From Candidatus Brachybacter algidus (GTDB taxonomy: Bacteria > Bacteroidota > Bacteroidia > Chitinophagales > Saprospiraceae), in NCBI GenBank assembly GCA_016711705.1, contig JADJSK010000002.1:801987-865986 (forward strand): a stretch of DNA of 64,000 nt, read 5' to 3'. Below, one piece after another: positions 45,086 to 54,705 of the stretch. Under the pieces are notes generated by a model, which searched no databases, was not told the DNA's origin, and was given only the letters and a program-made list of their open reading frames with translations. The number at the start of each line of letters is the position of its first letter. The stretch's first letter is position 1. The position numbers were made by a program, and so were the translations under genes.

Positions 45086-47310
45086 AACATTTAATAACAT
45101 TTTTATTAATGGCAGGATTAGCTTCCACAGGGACCTCTCAAAATCATGCAGCTGAAGTAGAATCGCTTTTGAAAAAAATGACGATTGAAGAAAAAATAGG
45201 GCAGATGACCCAAGTCACCATAGGTGCGGTAGGCAACGGAAAAGAAGGGGAAACTGACGCAGTTAAATTAAAGGAAGCAATTCAGAAATACCACATTGGC
45301 TCAATTTTAAATGTTGACCAACATGCCATGTCGGTAGCTGAATGGCACAGAATGCTTACTGCGATTCAAGACGAGGCCATGAAATCGAGGTTAGAGATTC
45401 CGATTATTTATGGTTTGGATGCCATTCATGGACAAACATATACCTTGGAATCAACCTTATTTCCACAAAATATTGCAATAGCAGCAAGTCGAAATATTGG
45501 CATTGCTAAAAAGGCTGCGAAGATAACAGCAGCAGAGTTGAGAGCCAGTGGTGTAAGATGGAATTTCGGGCCTATGCTGGATTGCGGAAGACAGGTTTAT
45601 TGGTCCAGATTTCCTGAATCTTATGGGGAAGATACCTACATCGGCAAGGTCATGGGATCGGCAGCTGTAAAAGGTTATGAAGAGGATGGACTTGGCAAAA
45701 CAACTTCAGTAGCCAGTTGCATGAAACATTACATGGGCTATTCTAACCCACGAAATGGTAAAGATCGAACTCCGGCTTACATTCCCGAAATAGAATTACG
45801 AGAACATTATTTGCCACAATTCAGAGACGCGGTTGCAAGTGGTGCATCATCAGTCATGATTAATTCATCCTTGATCAATGGTGTTCCGACACATGGTGAT
45901 AAATATTTATTAACAAATGTGCTGCGAAAGGAGCTTGGATTCAAGGGTGTTGCCGTTTCTGATTGGGAAGACATCAAAAGATTGTATACATGGCACAAAG
46001 TGGCATCATCGCCCTTGGATGCGGTAGTTATTGGCGTCAACGCAGGTGTGGATATGAGCATGGTGCCTTATGACTTTTCCTTTGCAACTTTACTTTTGGA
46101 AGCAGTTAATAAGAAATTGGTTTCTATGGAAAGAATTGACGAGGCTGTCCGCAGAATCCTCACCATGAAATATAATGTTGGACTATTTGCCAATCCCTAT
46201 CCTGAAAAGGAGGCAATAGCGCAGTTTGGCAAGCCTGAATATAAGGATTTTGCTTTCGAGGCAGCAGCTGAAGCTATGACTTTATTAAAAAATACGAACA
46301 ATATTTTGCCCTTAAAACCTGGCATAAAAATCCTAGTTGCAGGACCATCAGCTCAAAGCAAGGCTGCATTAAACGGCGCCTGGAGTTATACCTGGCAGGG
46401 AAAGGATGAAAAGTGGTATCCTGAGTCAGAATTAACTATTCTGGAGGCATTTCAACAAAAAATTGGAAGGGAGAATGTAATTACAACTTCCGGAATAGGC
46501 TATGATGATCCAGCAAATTTTGAAGTCAAAGCTTTAAGAGATGCAGCGCAGAATGTGGATGCTGTCGTGTTGTGTCTTGGGGAGAATGCTTATGCTGAAA
46601 GCCCGGGGAATATTTTTACGTTAGATATGCCGACAGAACAGAAAGAACTAATTCGAGCAGCAAAATCGAGTGGAAAGCCTGTAATTGTAGTATTGAACCA
46701 AGGTCGACCTTTATTTATCACAGATATGGTCAATGAAATGGACGCGATTTTATTGGCTTACTGGTCGGGAAGTGGGGGAGCGAAGGCAATCGTTTCGACT
46801 ATCATGGGTGATAATAATCCCAGCGGAATTTTGCCCTTTTCGTATCCAAAATACCCAGGAGATATTGTGTTATACGACCATATTTTCACAGAAACAATCA
46901 GAGAGGTCTTTAATAATAATGTAGGAACAGGTTATGATCCGCTATTTGCATTTGGGTTCGGGTTGAGTTATACTACCTTTGAATACAGCGATCTGAAGCT
47001 ATCTGATAATAAGATGTCCGCAAATACAACCATCAAAGTCAGTGTCACTGTTCAAAACACTGGCACAAAGCAAGGAAAACATTCAGTTGAGTTATACACA
47101 CATGATCAATACGCTTCCATCGCGCCGAGTGTCAGACGACTTCGTGCCTTCCAAAAGATCGAACTGAAGGCCGGTGAAAAAAAGACTGTTACTTTCGATT
47201 TGAATGCTGAAGATCTTGAATTCGTGAATGCTCAGTTAAAAAGAGTTACAGAACCGGGGGAATTTGATGTGATGATTGGAGAGTTGAAGGGGACATTTGA
47301 TTATAGATAG
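45082..47310 (+). CDS. GH3 beta-glycosidase
   Basis: 742 residues with a signal peptide (ITFLLMAGLASTGTSQ), so periplasmic. N-terminal barrel with GLDAIHGQTYTLESTLFPQNIA, R-x-x-E-x-x-G-E-D, SVASCMKHYMGYSNPRNGKDR and the nucleophile Asp in GVAVSDWEDI (residue 294). Then the alpha/beta sandwich domain and a C-terminal fibronectin-III-like domain (GFGLSYTTFEYSDLKLS). In a glucomannan context it probably removes beta-linked glucose (or mannose) from non-reducing ends. Last gene of the PUL transcript. Confidence 0.92.
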   Translation: MKHLITFLLMAGLASTGTSQNHAAEVESLLKKMTIEEKIGQMTQVTIGAVGNGKEGETDAVKLKEAIQKYHIGSILNVDQHAMSVAEWHRMLTAIQDEAMKSRLEIPIIYGLDAIHGQTYTLESTLFPQNIAIAASRNIGIAKKAAKITAAELRASGVRWNFGPMLDCGRQVYWSRFPESYGEDTYIGKVMGSAAVKGYEEDGLGKTTSVASCMKHYMGYSNPRNGKDRTPAYIPEIELREHYLPQFRDAVASGASSVMINSSLINGVPTHGDKYLLTNVLRKELGFKGVAVSDWEDIKRLYTWHKVASSPLDAVVIGVNAGVDMSMVPYDFSFATLLLEAVNKKLVSMERIDEAVRRILTMKYNVGLFANPYPEKEAIAQFGKPEYKDFAFEAAAEAMTLLKNTNNILPLKPGIKILVAGPSAQSKAALNGAWSYTWQGKDEKWYPESELTILEAFQQKIGRENVITTSGIGYDDPANFEVKALRDAAQNVDAVVLCLGENAYAESPGNIFTLDMPTEQKELIRAAKSSGKPVIVVLNQGRPLFITDMVNEMDAILLAYWSGSGGAKAIVSTIMGDNNPSGILPFSYPKYPGDIVLYDHIFTETIREVFNNNVGTGYDPLFAFGFGLSYTTFEYSDLKLSDNKMSANTTIKVSVTVQNTGTKQGKHSVELYTHDQYASIAPSVRRLRAFQKIELKAGEKKTVTFDLNAEDLEFVNAQLKRVTEPGEFDVMIGELKGTFDYR

Positions 47311-47323
47311 GTTAATTATCTTC

Positions 47324-47884
47324 TTAAAAACTATTAATACTCAACTTATATTCTCTACGCCATAATCTATAAGTAAAATAAAAGAGCGATAATATCATTA
47401 GCCCATAAATAACAAAACGTGGTCTTTGCACTATTTCTCTATATGAATTGTAAATAGGAACATTATAGAATTGGCAAAGATTATGAATGGTAGCTAAAAA
47501 GCTTGCGAAAATTACAAGTCTTATCGAGACATATCCCGCATGTGCCAAAAGCATATTTTTGTTTTTTGGGGTTGTATAAAAAATTTCAAGAAAGCGCCCT
47601 TTTTCATTAAAATACATTTCTGAAACAAAGTCAGTCAGTTTGTCTGGTTTCGATACCTTCATTAAATGTGAATACTTAAATGAATAATAGTAAAATGCAT
47701 AAATAATTAGCCCAACAATTATTACATTAGTAAAAATCAAACCTGACCAACCTACACCAAAATATCGGTACAATGGATTTGTTTCACCTGTAGGATTGTC
47801 AAAAAACCAAAGACTGGTAGAGTAGAAGTCGCATCCTCTTGAGAAAAGAACTAAGAAGGTCAGTAGAAAGAATTTTATTTTCAT
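47324..47884 (-). CDS. Hypothetical membrane protein
   Basis: 186 residues with four hydrophobic segments (about 1-15, 45-67, 115-135 and 157-173) and a charged cytoplasmic loop between the second and third. No family recognised. The N-terminus looks like a helix or uncleaved signal. It converges on the GH3 gene with 13 bp between stops, and no terminator hairpin was found. Confidence 0.6.
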   Translation of the reverse strand: MKIKFFLLTFLVLFSRGCDFYSTSLWFFDNPTGETNPLYRYFGVGWSGLIFTNVIIVGLIIYAFYYYSFKYSHLMKVSKPDKLTDFVSEMYFNEKGRFLEIFYTTPKNKNMLLAHAGYVSIRLVIFASFLATIHNLCQFYNVPIYNSYREIVQRPRFVIYGLMILSLFYFTYRLWRREYKLSINSF

Positions 47885-48124
47885 AAAACTATAGTTTCAA
47901 CTAAGTACCATGCACCTAAATATATCTAGAATTTGTTTTGGATCCTTTCCACATGCAGCGCACCTAAATATATAAAAATAATTTTCCTTTAAGGTTACTT
48001 CTTTTGATTCTTTTAGAATGAATTGTATTAATTTAATCCAATCCAATCCAATAGTCTTAACTAAAAGGCACAAGGTTTAAATTGCTTTTCAAGCCAAACA
48101 AAGATCATTCTTAGGGTTTTATTG

Positions 48125-49243
48125 TTATTCACCTTTTATTTCTAATGTCTTCATCAAAGCAAAACAAAGTTTATCAATTTTTTCAAATTGGCTGTGATAA
48201 GATGAGACATTTGCCAAAATTATTACTCCATTTTTGTGTTCAACATCAATCGCCATAGAAGTTGAATATCCGCCTGTTCCGCCATTGTGCCAATACCATT
48301 TGGCGCCACTTTTTTTATTAATTATAAACCAACCCAATCCTACATCTCTCGTATCTGTTTCCTTGTATGTTTTAATTCGTGTAAGGGCTAGTTCCTTATT
48401 AGTGCTGTCAAACTGAGCTAATGCAAATTTTGATAAATCTTCAACTGTAGAATAAATTCCACCAGCGCCTATGAGAGCGCCGGGAGTCCAATTTGCTGTC
48501 GGCTTACCACGGTCATTTAGTCCTTCAACCAAAATATCAGCAACTTTAGTTTTATCTGAACTAGAATGTGTCATTTTATATTTATCGAAAATCATTTCTT
48601 TGGCTAGTTCTTCAAAACTACGCCCTGAAGCCTTTCTCATGGTGTAAGCTACAAGACCCATTCCTAAATTTGAATACTCGCTTTTACTCCCTTTGGGGTA
48701 GTCTAAAGAAACATCGTTTTTTAAGTAATCATCAAGTTTTTTATCATCATAATTCTTGTAAGGGTCTGATGGATTGAAGATGGCTGCAAAACGCATGTTG
48801 GAAGGAAGCCTCGGCAAACCTGAAGTATGATTCGCTAATTCCTTATAAGTAAATTCAATGTTTTTATTGAAAGGATAATCAAATTTTGCATTAATCCTAT
48901 CGTCCAATTTCAATCTTCCATCCATAACCAAGTTTGCTAGAATGGTAGCAGTAAAGACTTTGGTTATAGAACCAATTTCAAATGCTTTATCACTATTTTG
49001 AATTGTAATTAAAGTGTCATTTTTGCGCATTATTCCATAATAGGTTGTTTGTCCATTTTTAATTATGGCAAAATCAATTTGATCGTTATTAGGAAATCTA
49101 TCTGTAAAATTGAAAATTGTATCCTGCTGTCCAACTTGTAGACTTTCTGATTTTAAATTATTTATTGCCGGTTTGTCTAAAGGTGGTCTGCCACACCCTA
49201 ATAAGGTGAATGCTATAACTAATGCAAATACTATCTTTTTCAT
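48125..49243 (-). CDS. Serine hydrolase, class C beta-lactamase-like (lipoprotein)
   Basis: 372 residues from ATG 49243, chosen because a lipoprotein signal (IVFALVIAFTLLGC) follows at once. The longer frame to 49372 adds 43 residues without such character. Motifs: S-x-x-K in FEIGSITKVFTA, Y-x-N in SEYSNLGMG, and HNGGTGG as the third motif. The fold is that of penicillin-binding/beta-lactamase-family hydrolases; the physiological substrate (peptide, ester or cell wall) is not evident. Periplasmic, membrane-anchored. Confidence 0.88.
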   Translation of the reverse strand: MKKIVFALVIAFTLLGCGRPPLDKPAINNLKSESLQVGQQDTIFNFTDRFPNNDQIDFAIIKNGQTTYYGIMRKNDTLITIQNSDKAFEIGSITKVFTATILANLVMDGRLKLDDRINAKFDYPFNKNIEFTYKELANHTSGLPRLPSNMRFAAIFNPSDPYKNYDDKKLDDYLKNDVSLDYPKGSKSEYSNLGMGLVAYTMRKASGRSFEELAKEMIFDKYKMTHSSSDKTKVADILVEGLNDRGKPTANWTPGALIGAGGIYSTVEDLSKFALAQFDSTNKELALTRIKTYKETDTRDVGLGWFIINKKSGAKWYWHNGGTGGYSTSMAIDVEHKNGVIILANVSSYHSQFEKIDKLCFALMKTLEIKGE

Positions 49244-49436
49244 ATTGATTGTTTCATTGAATGTTTTAAAAACCTTCCCTATGTGCAATGAGCGAATAGA
49301 AGTGATGCAAATCAATTTCACACTTGGCATCAATTTAAATTCGAATTTTCTCAAGTTTGAAATTGCCGTCACTGAGCTTAATACTGCACAGAAATTATAA
49401 TATAAGTCAGAAACCCTATTTTACAAGTAAAATCTG

Positions 49437-49907
49437 TCAGCTGTTCGCTTTTCCTTTCTTTAAATTAGACTCATAAATATTTATCCATTCTTCTACACTC
49501 ATCTTTTTCATCAATTCACCGATAAGGTCATATGGAATTTCATCTATTTTCTTAAACCGAACACAACTTTTGCCCATGTCAAGTTTTAGTTTACTATGTT
49601 TTTGATATTCATTTACAAACCATTCATATAATTTGGGGTTGGAATAGATCCCCATATGGTAAAAATTAATAGAATTTTTTTGAGAAGAAATTCCGGCAAA
49701 AGGTAAAGGCTCACTTGGTTTACAATGATACCCTGAGGGATAAAGAGCATGAGGAACAACATATCCAAGTCCACCATAGCTAATGGACGGTTCAAACCCT
49801 ATCGGAAGGTTCTCAACAATTACGCGGTGCAACTTATTGAATTGTTCTGCTCTTTCCGCCGGAAGGTTGGCCAAAATTTCCTGTACTGTTTTGCCGTCTG
49901 CTTTCAT
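49437..49907 (-). CDS. DUF1801 domain-containing protein
   Basis: 156 residues, cytoplasmic. Pattern of the YdhG/DUF1801 fold: L-A-N-L-P-A-E-R-A-E-Q-F-N-K-L-H-R-V-I, Y-G-G-L-G-Y-V-V-P, F-Y-H-M-G-I-Y-S-N-P-K-L-Y-E-W-F, K-S-C-V-R-F-K-K. 12 bp downstream of the VOC gene on the same strand, likely one transcript. Function unknown. Confidence 0.82.
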   Translation of the reverse strand: MKADGKTVQEILANLPAERAEQFNKLHRVIVENLPIGFEPSISYGGLGYVVPHALYPSGYHCKPSEPLPFAGISSQKNSINFYHMGIYSNPKLYEWFVNEYQKHSKLKLDMGKSCVRFKKIDEIPYDLIGELMKKMSVEEWINIYESNLKKGKANS

Positions 49908-49919
49908 ATGCTTTTTATA

Positions 49920-50423
49920 TTAACGATGCTGGTCTAATAAAATCACATTGCCATCAGGGTCTGTTAGCATAAGACTTGCAGGGCCTTTTGTTTTTTCGTC
50001 AGCTTCGCTGGTTAAAGTTAGCCCATTATTTTTTAGTTGGCTTTGAATTTTACGAATGTCGTCAAAGTTTTCTAAGTTGCTTGCATTCTCGTCCCATCCC
50101 GGATTGAAAGTCAATATATTGCCTTGAAACATACCCTGAAAAAGTCCAATTAGTGCATTCTCGTTTTTCATTATGAGATAGTTCTGCTCCATACTTCCTG
50201 CAAATGTATTGAAACCTAATTTTTCGTAAAACTTTTTTGATGACATTAGATCCTTTACACTAAGACTGATTGAAAATGCTCCTAATTTCAAGTTACTTTG
50301 CTTTTTTGTGTTAATTAATGCTGTGTTTCCTTTTACTGATATGTTTGCACTAACAGTATTGGAGTAAAATCCTATTCCAAATGTAGCAACAAATCCAATA
50401 ATGATTAAAATTGTTCTTTTCAT
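49920..50423 (-). CDS. VOC (glyoxalase/dioxygenase-fold) family protein with signal sequence
   Basis: 167 residues. The N-terminal hydrophobic segment (TILIIIGFVATFGIGFYSNTV) suggests export or a membrane anchor, which is unusual for this mostly cytoplasmic family. One VOC repeat pair follows: LGAFSISLSVKDLMSSKKFYEKLGF and ASLMLTDPDGNVILLDQHR. Metal ligands of classical glyoxalases are only partly apparent. Encoded directly upstream of the DUF1801 gene. Confidence 0.82.
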   Translation of the reverse strand: MKRTILIIIGFVATFGIGFYSNTVSANISVKGNTALINTKKQSNLKLGAFSISLSVKDLMSSKKFYEKLGFNTFAGSMEQNYLIMKNENALIGLFQGMFQGNILTFNPGWDENASNLENFDDIRKIQSQLKNNGLTLTSEADEKTKGPASLMLTDPDGNVILLDQHR

Positions 50424-50642
50424 TTTTTGTATTTTTAAGTGAATTTCCAGGTATTGCTCTATTTCTAATGCTAATTCTTACAAAATCTTCATTAGACTGA
50501 ATAATTCTTAAATATCTCTGTAAGATAAATAAATTAAGCGTTTCAAGAAAAGAAACGTGCAGGAAAATAACAAGAAGGCTGTTTGTAAAATAACAAGACA
50601 ATAAAAGATGAAGTCCAACGACAATGTTTGATGTTATTATCG

Positions 50643-51338
50643 CTAAGTTGTCAATTTATTTTTTGTTCCAATGATCACAAGCCACAAACAAGTTCCTATT
50701 TCACCGAGGCTTGCAGGGAGTCTGACCAATGTCGCTATACCTAGCTCAAGATAGTTTTTTATCAATAAATTGCCTGTAAAATTGATTAAATAACCGAAAC
50801 AACCAAGCATTAATAAGATGCCTAGAATTTTTGGAATAAATCCTGATTTATAAACTAAGTATCCAAAAGGAAGCAACCAAAGCCCCCAAAAAACTGATAC
50901 TAATGATATACCATGTTCATATTCATTAAGGTGCAACATCACCTGACTCTGTAATTGCTCCAAAGAGTAAATTTTTAAAAAGTCGCTTTTACTTATTAAA
51001 GTAAGAATTGCAAATTTATGCTGCAAATTTAAGAATGATATAGGAACACTGATCAGGGCTAAAATGGCCATCATTTTAGCATAGAATTCATTTACTTGTT
51101 TTAACAACTGATGTAATACTATTGGTAAAAAAACGAATGCTGTATAGCAAATTATACTGCTGTAAATTCCGAGTTTAAACAAAAATTCTGAGGCTACAAT
51201 TTTATTAAATGTGAAGGCCGGATCTTCCCAATTGATAAGTGTTTTAGGAACATATGCTAAGCTAAACATTCCGGTAAGTACTACTATTAAATACAATATT
51301 CCCGCGATCCTGGCAGTTTTTTTGTTCGAATAATCCAT
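50643..51338 (-). CDS. DUF4386 family membrane protein
   Basis: 231 residues with six hydrophobic helices. The start KKTARIAGILYLIVVLTGMFSLAYVPKTLI and the end ASLGEIGTCLWLVIIGTK are characteristic of DUF4386. Stands 58 bp downstream of the alpha/beta-hydrolase gene. Function unknown. Confidence 0.85.
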   Translation of the reverse strand: MDYSNKKTARIAGILYLIVVLTGMFSLAYVPKTLINWEDPAFTFNKIVASEFLFKLGIYSSIICYTAFVFLPIVLHQLLKQVNEFYAKMMAILALISVPISFLNLQHKFAILTLISKSDFLKIYSLEQLQSQVMLHLNEYEHGISLVSVFWGLWLLPFGYLVYKSGFIPKILGILLMLGCFGYLINFTGNLLIKNYLELGIATLVRLPASLGEIGTCLWLVIIGTKNKLTT

Positions 51339-51396
51339 GCTTTTTTTAATTAAAATTTTTATCTAATAATAGAGGTTTGAAGTTTGATGTTTATCT

Positions 51397-52959
51397 TTAT
51401 GTACTTATTTTTGGCCATTTCCATGCGTAAAATACTATTAGAGAAGTAATAATACTTTCTACTATGGCCAGAAACACATAAAAAGTTCTCCACGGTGTAA
51501 TAGAAGTTATGGCGATTAATACCATAATTGCTGTATAGAATATTCCAAACACGATATTAAGTTGCCTGTTTATTTTAGGTTTTAAAATGATGGAAAGAAA
51601 AACCATAAGTGCCGGAATAGCTAGCAGTACAGATGCTGAAAATAGCTTCATTGGGCTATCAAGCAGATTTGTCCCATCTACAAGACCCTTCGTTTTATTG
51701 GGAACATATAGCTCAAAGTAATCTCCATATAAATAACAAAGTGTAACAGATGTCCATAGCGCTGAGAGTTTGATTTTGATATTTACCTGTAGATTTTCAT
51801 AATCAAATAATAACTTCTTATTAATATTCATTATTGTGTTTTTTATATCAGTTAAATATGCACTCATCATTTGCTTTCCAGATGAATCATTTATAAAATT
51901 CGATATTGTGTAAACATATTCTTCACCTTTATCCCACCATATGATGTGCCCTGCATTTTCTACGAATACATATTTACCTTTCAATAAATCGGCATATTCA
52001 TATACTGATGCATATTCACCCTGGTCATATTGCCCTTGAAGCACAAGTGTAGGAATGTTTAATTGTTTTAAATTTGATCTCACATCAGGAAGGTTGCCAT
52101 AAAAATTGCTAAACCCATGTGAATAACCACCTGCACCACCTTCTTCCGGTTTAACGTTTTTAGGATCAGCAACCATACCTTTTGTAAATTTTGATGCCAT
52201 GGTATTAGTATAATCATCAAATTCTTTATCACTTGCCCATTTAAAATTAAACGTCAATGCGCAAAACATTGACATAATAATTCTGGGTTGTAAGAAATCC
52301 CTTTCCGTTTGTTCAAATACTTCTAATGGTGCTTTAAATTTATATTGAGATGGGATAGGATAAAGTTTATTCATGTCTGCCATAGTGCCATCAGGTTTGG
52401 TTCTGTATGGTTGCAAGTCTCCTGGTGAAGATAGGATTAATTTACTTATTTTGTCAGGATGATTAGCTGCAAAATGTGTTGCTAATATTCCACCATAAGA
52501 GTGCCCAATTAAGATTATCTTTTTCTCTTTGATTTGATTTTCTATAATTTCATTAAGGTCATGCAGGTGCCGTTCAAAAGAATAGTCTCGTGGCTTTGGC
52601 AGCCGGTCAGACAGGCCAGAGCCGATCTGGTCGTACAAATAAATATCATAACCGTTCTTTGAAACTTCCTTCATCAGCTCTATTATTGCAGAATGAATGT
52701 AGCCCCCAGGTCCGCCATGAAGGAATACAATAGCTGGTTTTGATCCTGAGGAATCTCCAGAAATCTTTGTATAAGCAATCTTGTAACCCTCTTTCATCAT
52801 CCAATACTCAGTATCTTGCCTTGGTTTTATTGGGTTGACGGTTTGTTTTAAGGGAATTAAACTCCAGATTATAAATATTAATAAAACGATTCCGATGGCA
52901 ACTATTAAGTTCTTTATAATACTTTTGAAAAGTGATTTTTTCTTTTTATTTGTTTCCAT
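51397..52959 (-). CDS. Membrane-anchored alpha/beta hydrolase fused to a DUF6326-like membrane domain
   Basis: 520 residues. The N-terminal helix (LIVAIGIVLLIFIIWSLIPL) anchors a proline-iminopeptidase-like hydrolase with oxyanion motif FLHGGPGGYIHS, nucleophile elbow IGHSYGGILA, and late LQGQYDQGEYA and ENAGHIIWWDKG supplying the Asp/His. From about residue 377 (internal Met at 51831) a separate unit follows, KLSALWTSVTLCYLYGDYFELYVP, with three or four more helices ending FYAWKWPK. This resembles DUF6326 proteins, which are normally about 130 residues and stand alone. Either a real fusion or two genes joined by a lost stop. Confidence 0.82.
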   Translation of the reverse strand: METNKKKKSLFKSIIKNLIVAIGIVLLIFIIWSLIPLKQTVNPIKPRQDTEYWMMKEGYKIAYTKISGDSSGSKPAIVFLHGGPGGYIHSAIIELMKEVSKNGYDIYLYDQIGSGLSDRLPKPRDYSFERHLHDLNEIIENQIKEKKIILIGHSYGGILATHFAANHPDKISKLILSSPGDLQPYRTKPDGTMADMNKLYPIPSQYKFKAPLEVFEQTERDFLQPRIIMSMFCALTFNFKWASDKEFDDYTNTMASKFTKGMVADPKNVKPEEGGAGGYSHGFSNFYGNLPDVRSNLKQLNIPTLVLQGQYDQGEYASVYEYADLLKGKYVFVENAGHIIWWDKGEEYVYTISNFINDSSGKQMMSAYLTDIKNTIMNINKKLLFDYENLQVNIKIKLSALWTSVTLCYLYGDYFELYVPNKTKGLVDGTNLLDSPMKLFSASVLLAIPALMVFLSIILKPKINRQLNIVFGIFYTAIMVLIAITSITPWRTFYVFLAIVESIITSLIVFYAWKWPKIST

Positions 52960-53009
52960 TGTGTTCTACTTTACAATTTAATTTTTGTCTGAATCGTCTT
53001 GCCGGTAAT

Positions 53010-54482
53010 TTATTTTAATTTTTTAGAGATGGCTTCAAAAGTCCCATTTGGCTGCACTGATGTAAATCCTATTGGTTTGTTATCCTCCGTTTTAAAAGTA
53101 ATGGTATATCCATGTTGTCCTTTGACTGTGAATATATTTTCAGAAATTGTTAGAAATTCACTATCCTCAATTCCTGGAACAATAGCCCATAATCTGTCGT
53201 TTCGCATCTCTAATTTCATATCAAGGTTAAAGTCAATTAAAGTATAAACTCCAGCATATCGCTGTAAGTATTCAATTGTGAATCCATTTTTGTCTGATTT
53301 GGAAATCTTATTTAATTTTCCAAGAGTTGATTCACTATTATTTATCTGCAATGCTTTTTTGTAATTTGTGATGGCATTAGTGGTGTCTTTAATTACTAAA
53401 TAATAGTCTGCATACGAATCGAATACATTATTGCTTTCTGGATACCATTCTGCATTTAAATTAAATAGTGCACTTGCTTTTTCGAAATGATTTTTGCCCA
53501 ATGCATCATATGCCAGGTAATTAATGAAGGTTTCCGGTGCGGCGTTCTTATAACCCATTTTTTTTGTGACTTCTGCATAATGTGTTTTTAATGTTGAAGC
53601 AATTAATGCAGTGGAATCTATAAAATCTTTTTCGGTTAAATTCACTTGATAGAAGTCAAAAATGAACTTTAATCCATCGTACTCACTTAAAAGTGGCACC
53701 GAGTTGTGATTTTCTTTTTCATAATATTTATTCGAATATGCTAACCCATTTGTATTTGTTTTCAAAAAATCAATTAAACCAAAGATCGACCGGATATGCA
53801 GAGTTTCTATTGAAGTATCAGTTTTGAGTTGTGATAAAGTCATATTTTGAGGCATTGTATTAGCCGTTCCAACAAATAGCCTATTTCCATTCATATTTTG
53901 ATTTGGGAATTGGGCGATAGTGTTTTTTAAATGCACCTCATTATTGTACCACATACTTGGGTCAATAGCGATGTAAGCATTAAATAATTTAGGAAATTTA
54001 GTTAGCACATCTATTGCGGTTAGCCCGCCTAAAGAGTGACCAACTAACAATTTGTACGGAGCGGTATTGTAATTCTTGTCTATGTACGGTAATAATTCGG
54101 TGGATAAGAAATCAATAAATGGATTAGTATTATTGAGATCGGGAAGAGGTGATAAATCCTTAACTCTATTGGTGTTTTCAATAGCAACCACAATCATTTC
54201 GGGCAACACGCCATTTCCATTTGCCTGGCTAAGTTGTTGGATTATACCAATCGTTGAAAAGAAATGAGCTTCGCCATCTAACAAATACAACACCGGATAT
54301 CGCTTATCAGGAGATGAAAGCTGAGAAGTAATGTCTGGGGTATAAATCCAAATCTTTCTATTTTCTTTCAGTACCTGTGAATAATAATTTTCTTTTTTCC
54401 CTATCGAAATACTTTCACTTTTTTGAGCCTGAGCAAAATAATTGCACCAAAAAAATAGGGCACATATATATAGTACTTTCAT
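53010..54482 (-). CDS. Alpha/beta-hydrolase-fold esterase (enterochelin-esterase/EstD-like) with C-terminal extension
   Basis: 490 residues, signal peptide present (to ...FAQAQ). An esterase-D-type core has YPVLYLLDGEAHFFSTIG, a nucleophile in LLVGHSLGGLTAIDVL and a His in ENHNSVPLLSEYDGL (about residue 260). Residues 290-405 carry TPR-like helices (HFEKASALFNLNAEWYPESNNVFDSYADYYLVIKDTTNAITNYKKAL). The last 80 residues form a small beta domain reminiscent of DUF3471. Periplasmic esterase; the substrate is not evident. Followed (upstream on the strand) by the XRE regulator, 4 bp away. Confidence 0.85.
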   Translation of the reverse strand: MKVLYICALFFWCNYFAQAQKSESISIGKKENYYSQVLKENRKIWIYTPDITSQLSSPDKRYPVLYLLDGEAHFFSTIGIIQQLSQANGNGVLPEMIVVAIENTNRVKDLSPLPDLNNTNPFIDFLSTELLPYIDKNYNTAPYKLLVGHSLGGLTAIDVLTKFPKLFNAYIAIDPSMWYNNEVHLKNTIAQFPNQNMNGNRLFVGTANTMPQNMTLSQLKTDTSIETLHIRSIFGLIDFLKTNTNGLAYSNKYYEKENHNSVPLLSEYDGLKFIFDFYQVNLTEKDFIDSTALIASTLKTHYAEVTKKMGYKNAAPETFINYLAYDALGKNHFEKASALFNLNAEWYPESNNVFDSYADYYLVIKDTTNAITNYKKALQINNSESTLGKLNKISKSDKNGFTIEYLQRYAGVYTLIDFNLDMKLEMRNDRLWAIVPGIEDSEFLTISENIFTVKGQHGYTITFKTEDNKPIGFTSVQPNGTFEAISKKLK

Positions 54483-54486
54483 TAAA

Positions 54487-54702
54487 TTAATTTTTAGTAT
54501 CTTCTACATATTCAAGTATATCTGCCGGCTGGCAATTGAGCGCTTTGCATATAGCATCTAAAGTGCTAAAACGTATCGCTTTTGCTTTACCGGTTTTTAA
54601 GATTGAGAGATTAGAAAGTGTTAATTCCACTTTTTCCGAAAGTTCATTGAGGGACATCTTTCTTCTTGCCATCATGACATCCAGGTTTACAATTATTGCC
54701 AT
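54487..54702 (-). CDS. XRE-family helix-turn-helix regulator (YozG-like)
   Basis: 71 residues, a single HTH: VNLDVMMARRKMSLNELSEKVELTLSNLSILKTGKAKAIRFSTL, then ALNCQPADILEY. This small Cro/CI type usually sits beside a DUF2975 membrane protein, as here (3 bp gap). Probably regulates its own operon, which runs on into the esterase gene. Confidence 0.9.
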   Translation of the reverse strand: MAIIVNLDVMMARRKMSLNELSEKVELTLSNLSILKTGKAKAIRFSTLDAICKALNCQPADILEYVEDTKN

Positions 54703-54705
54703 AGC

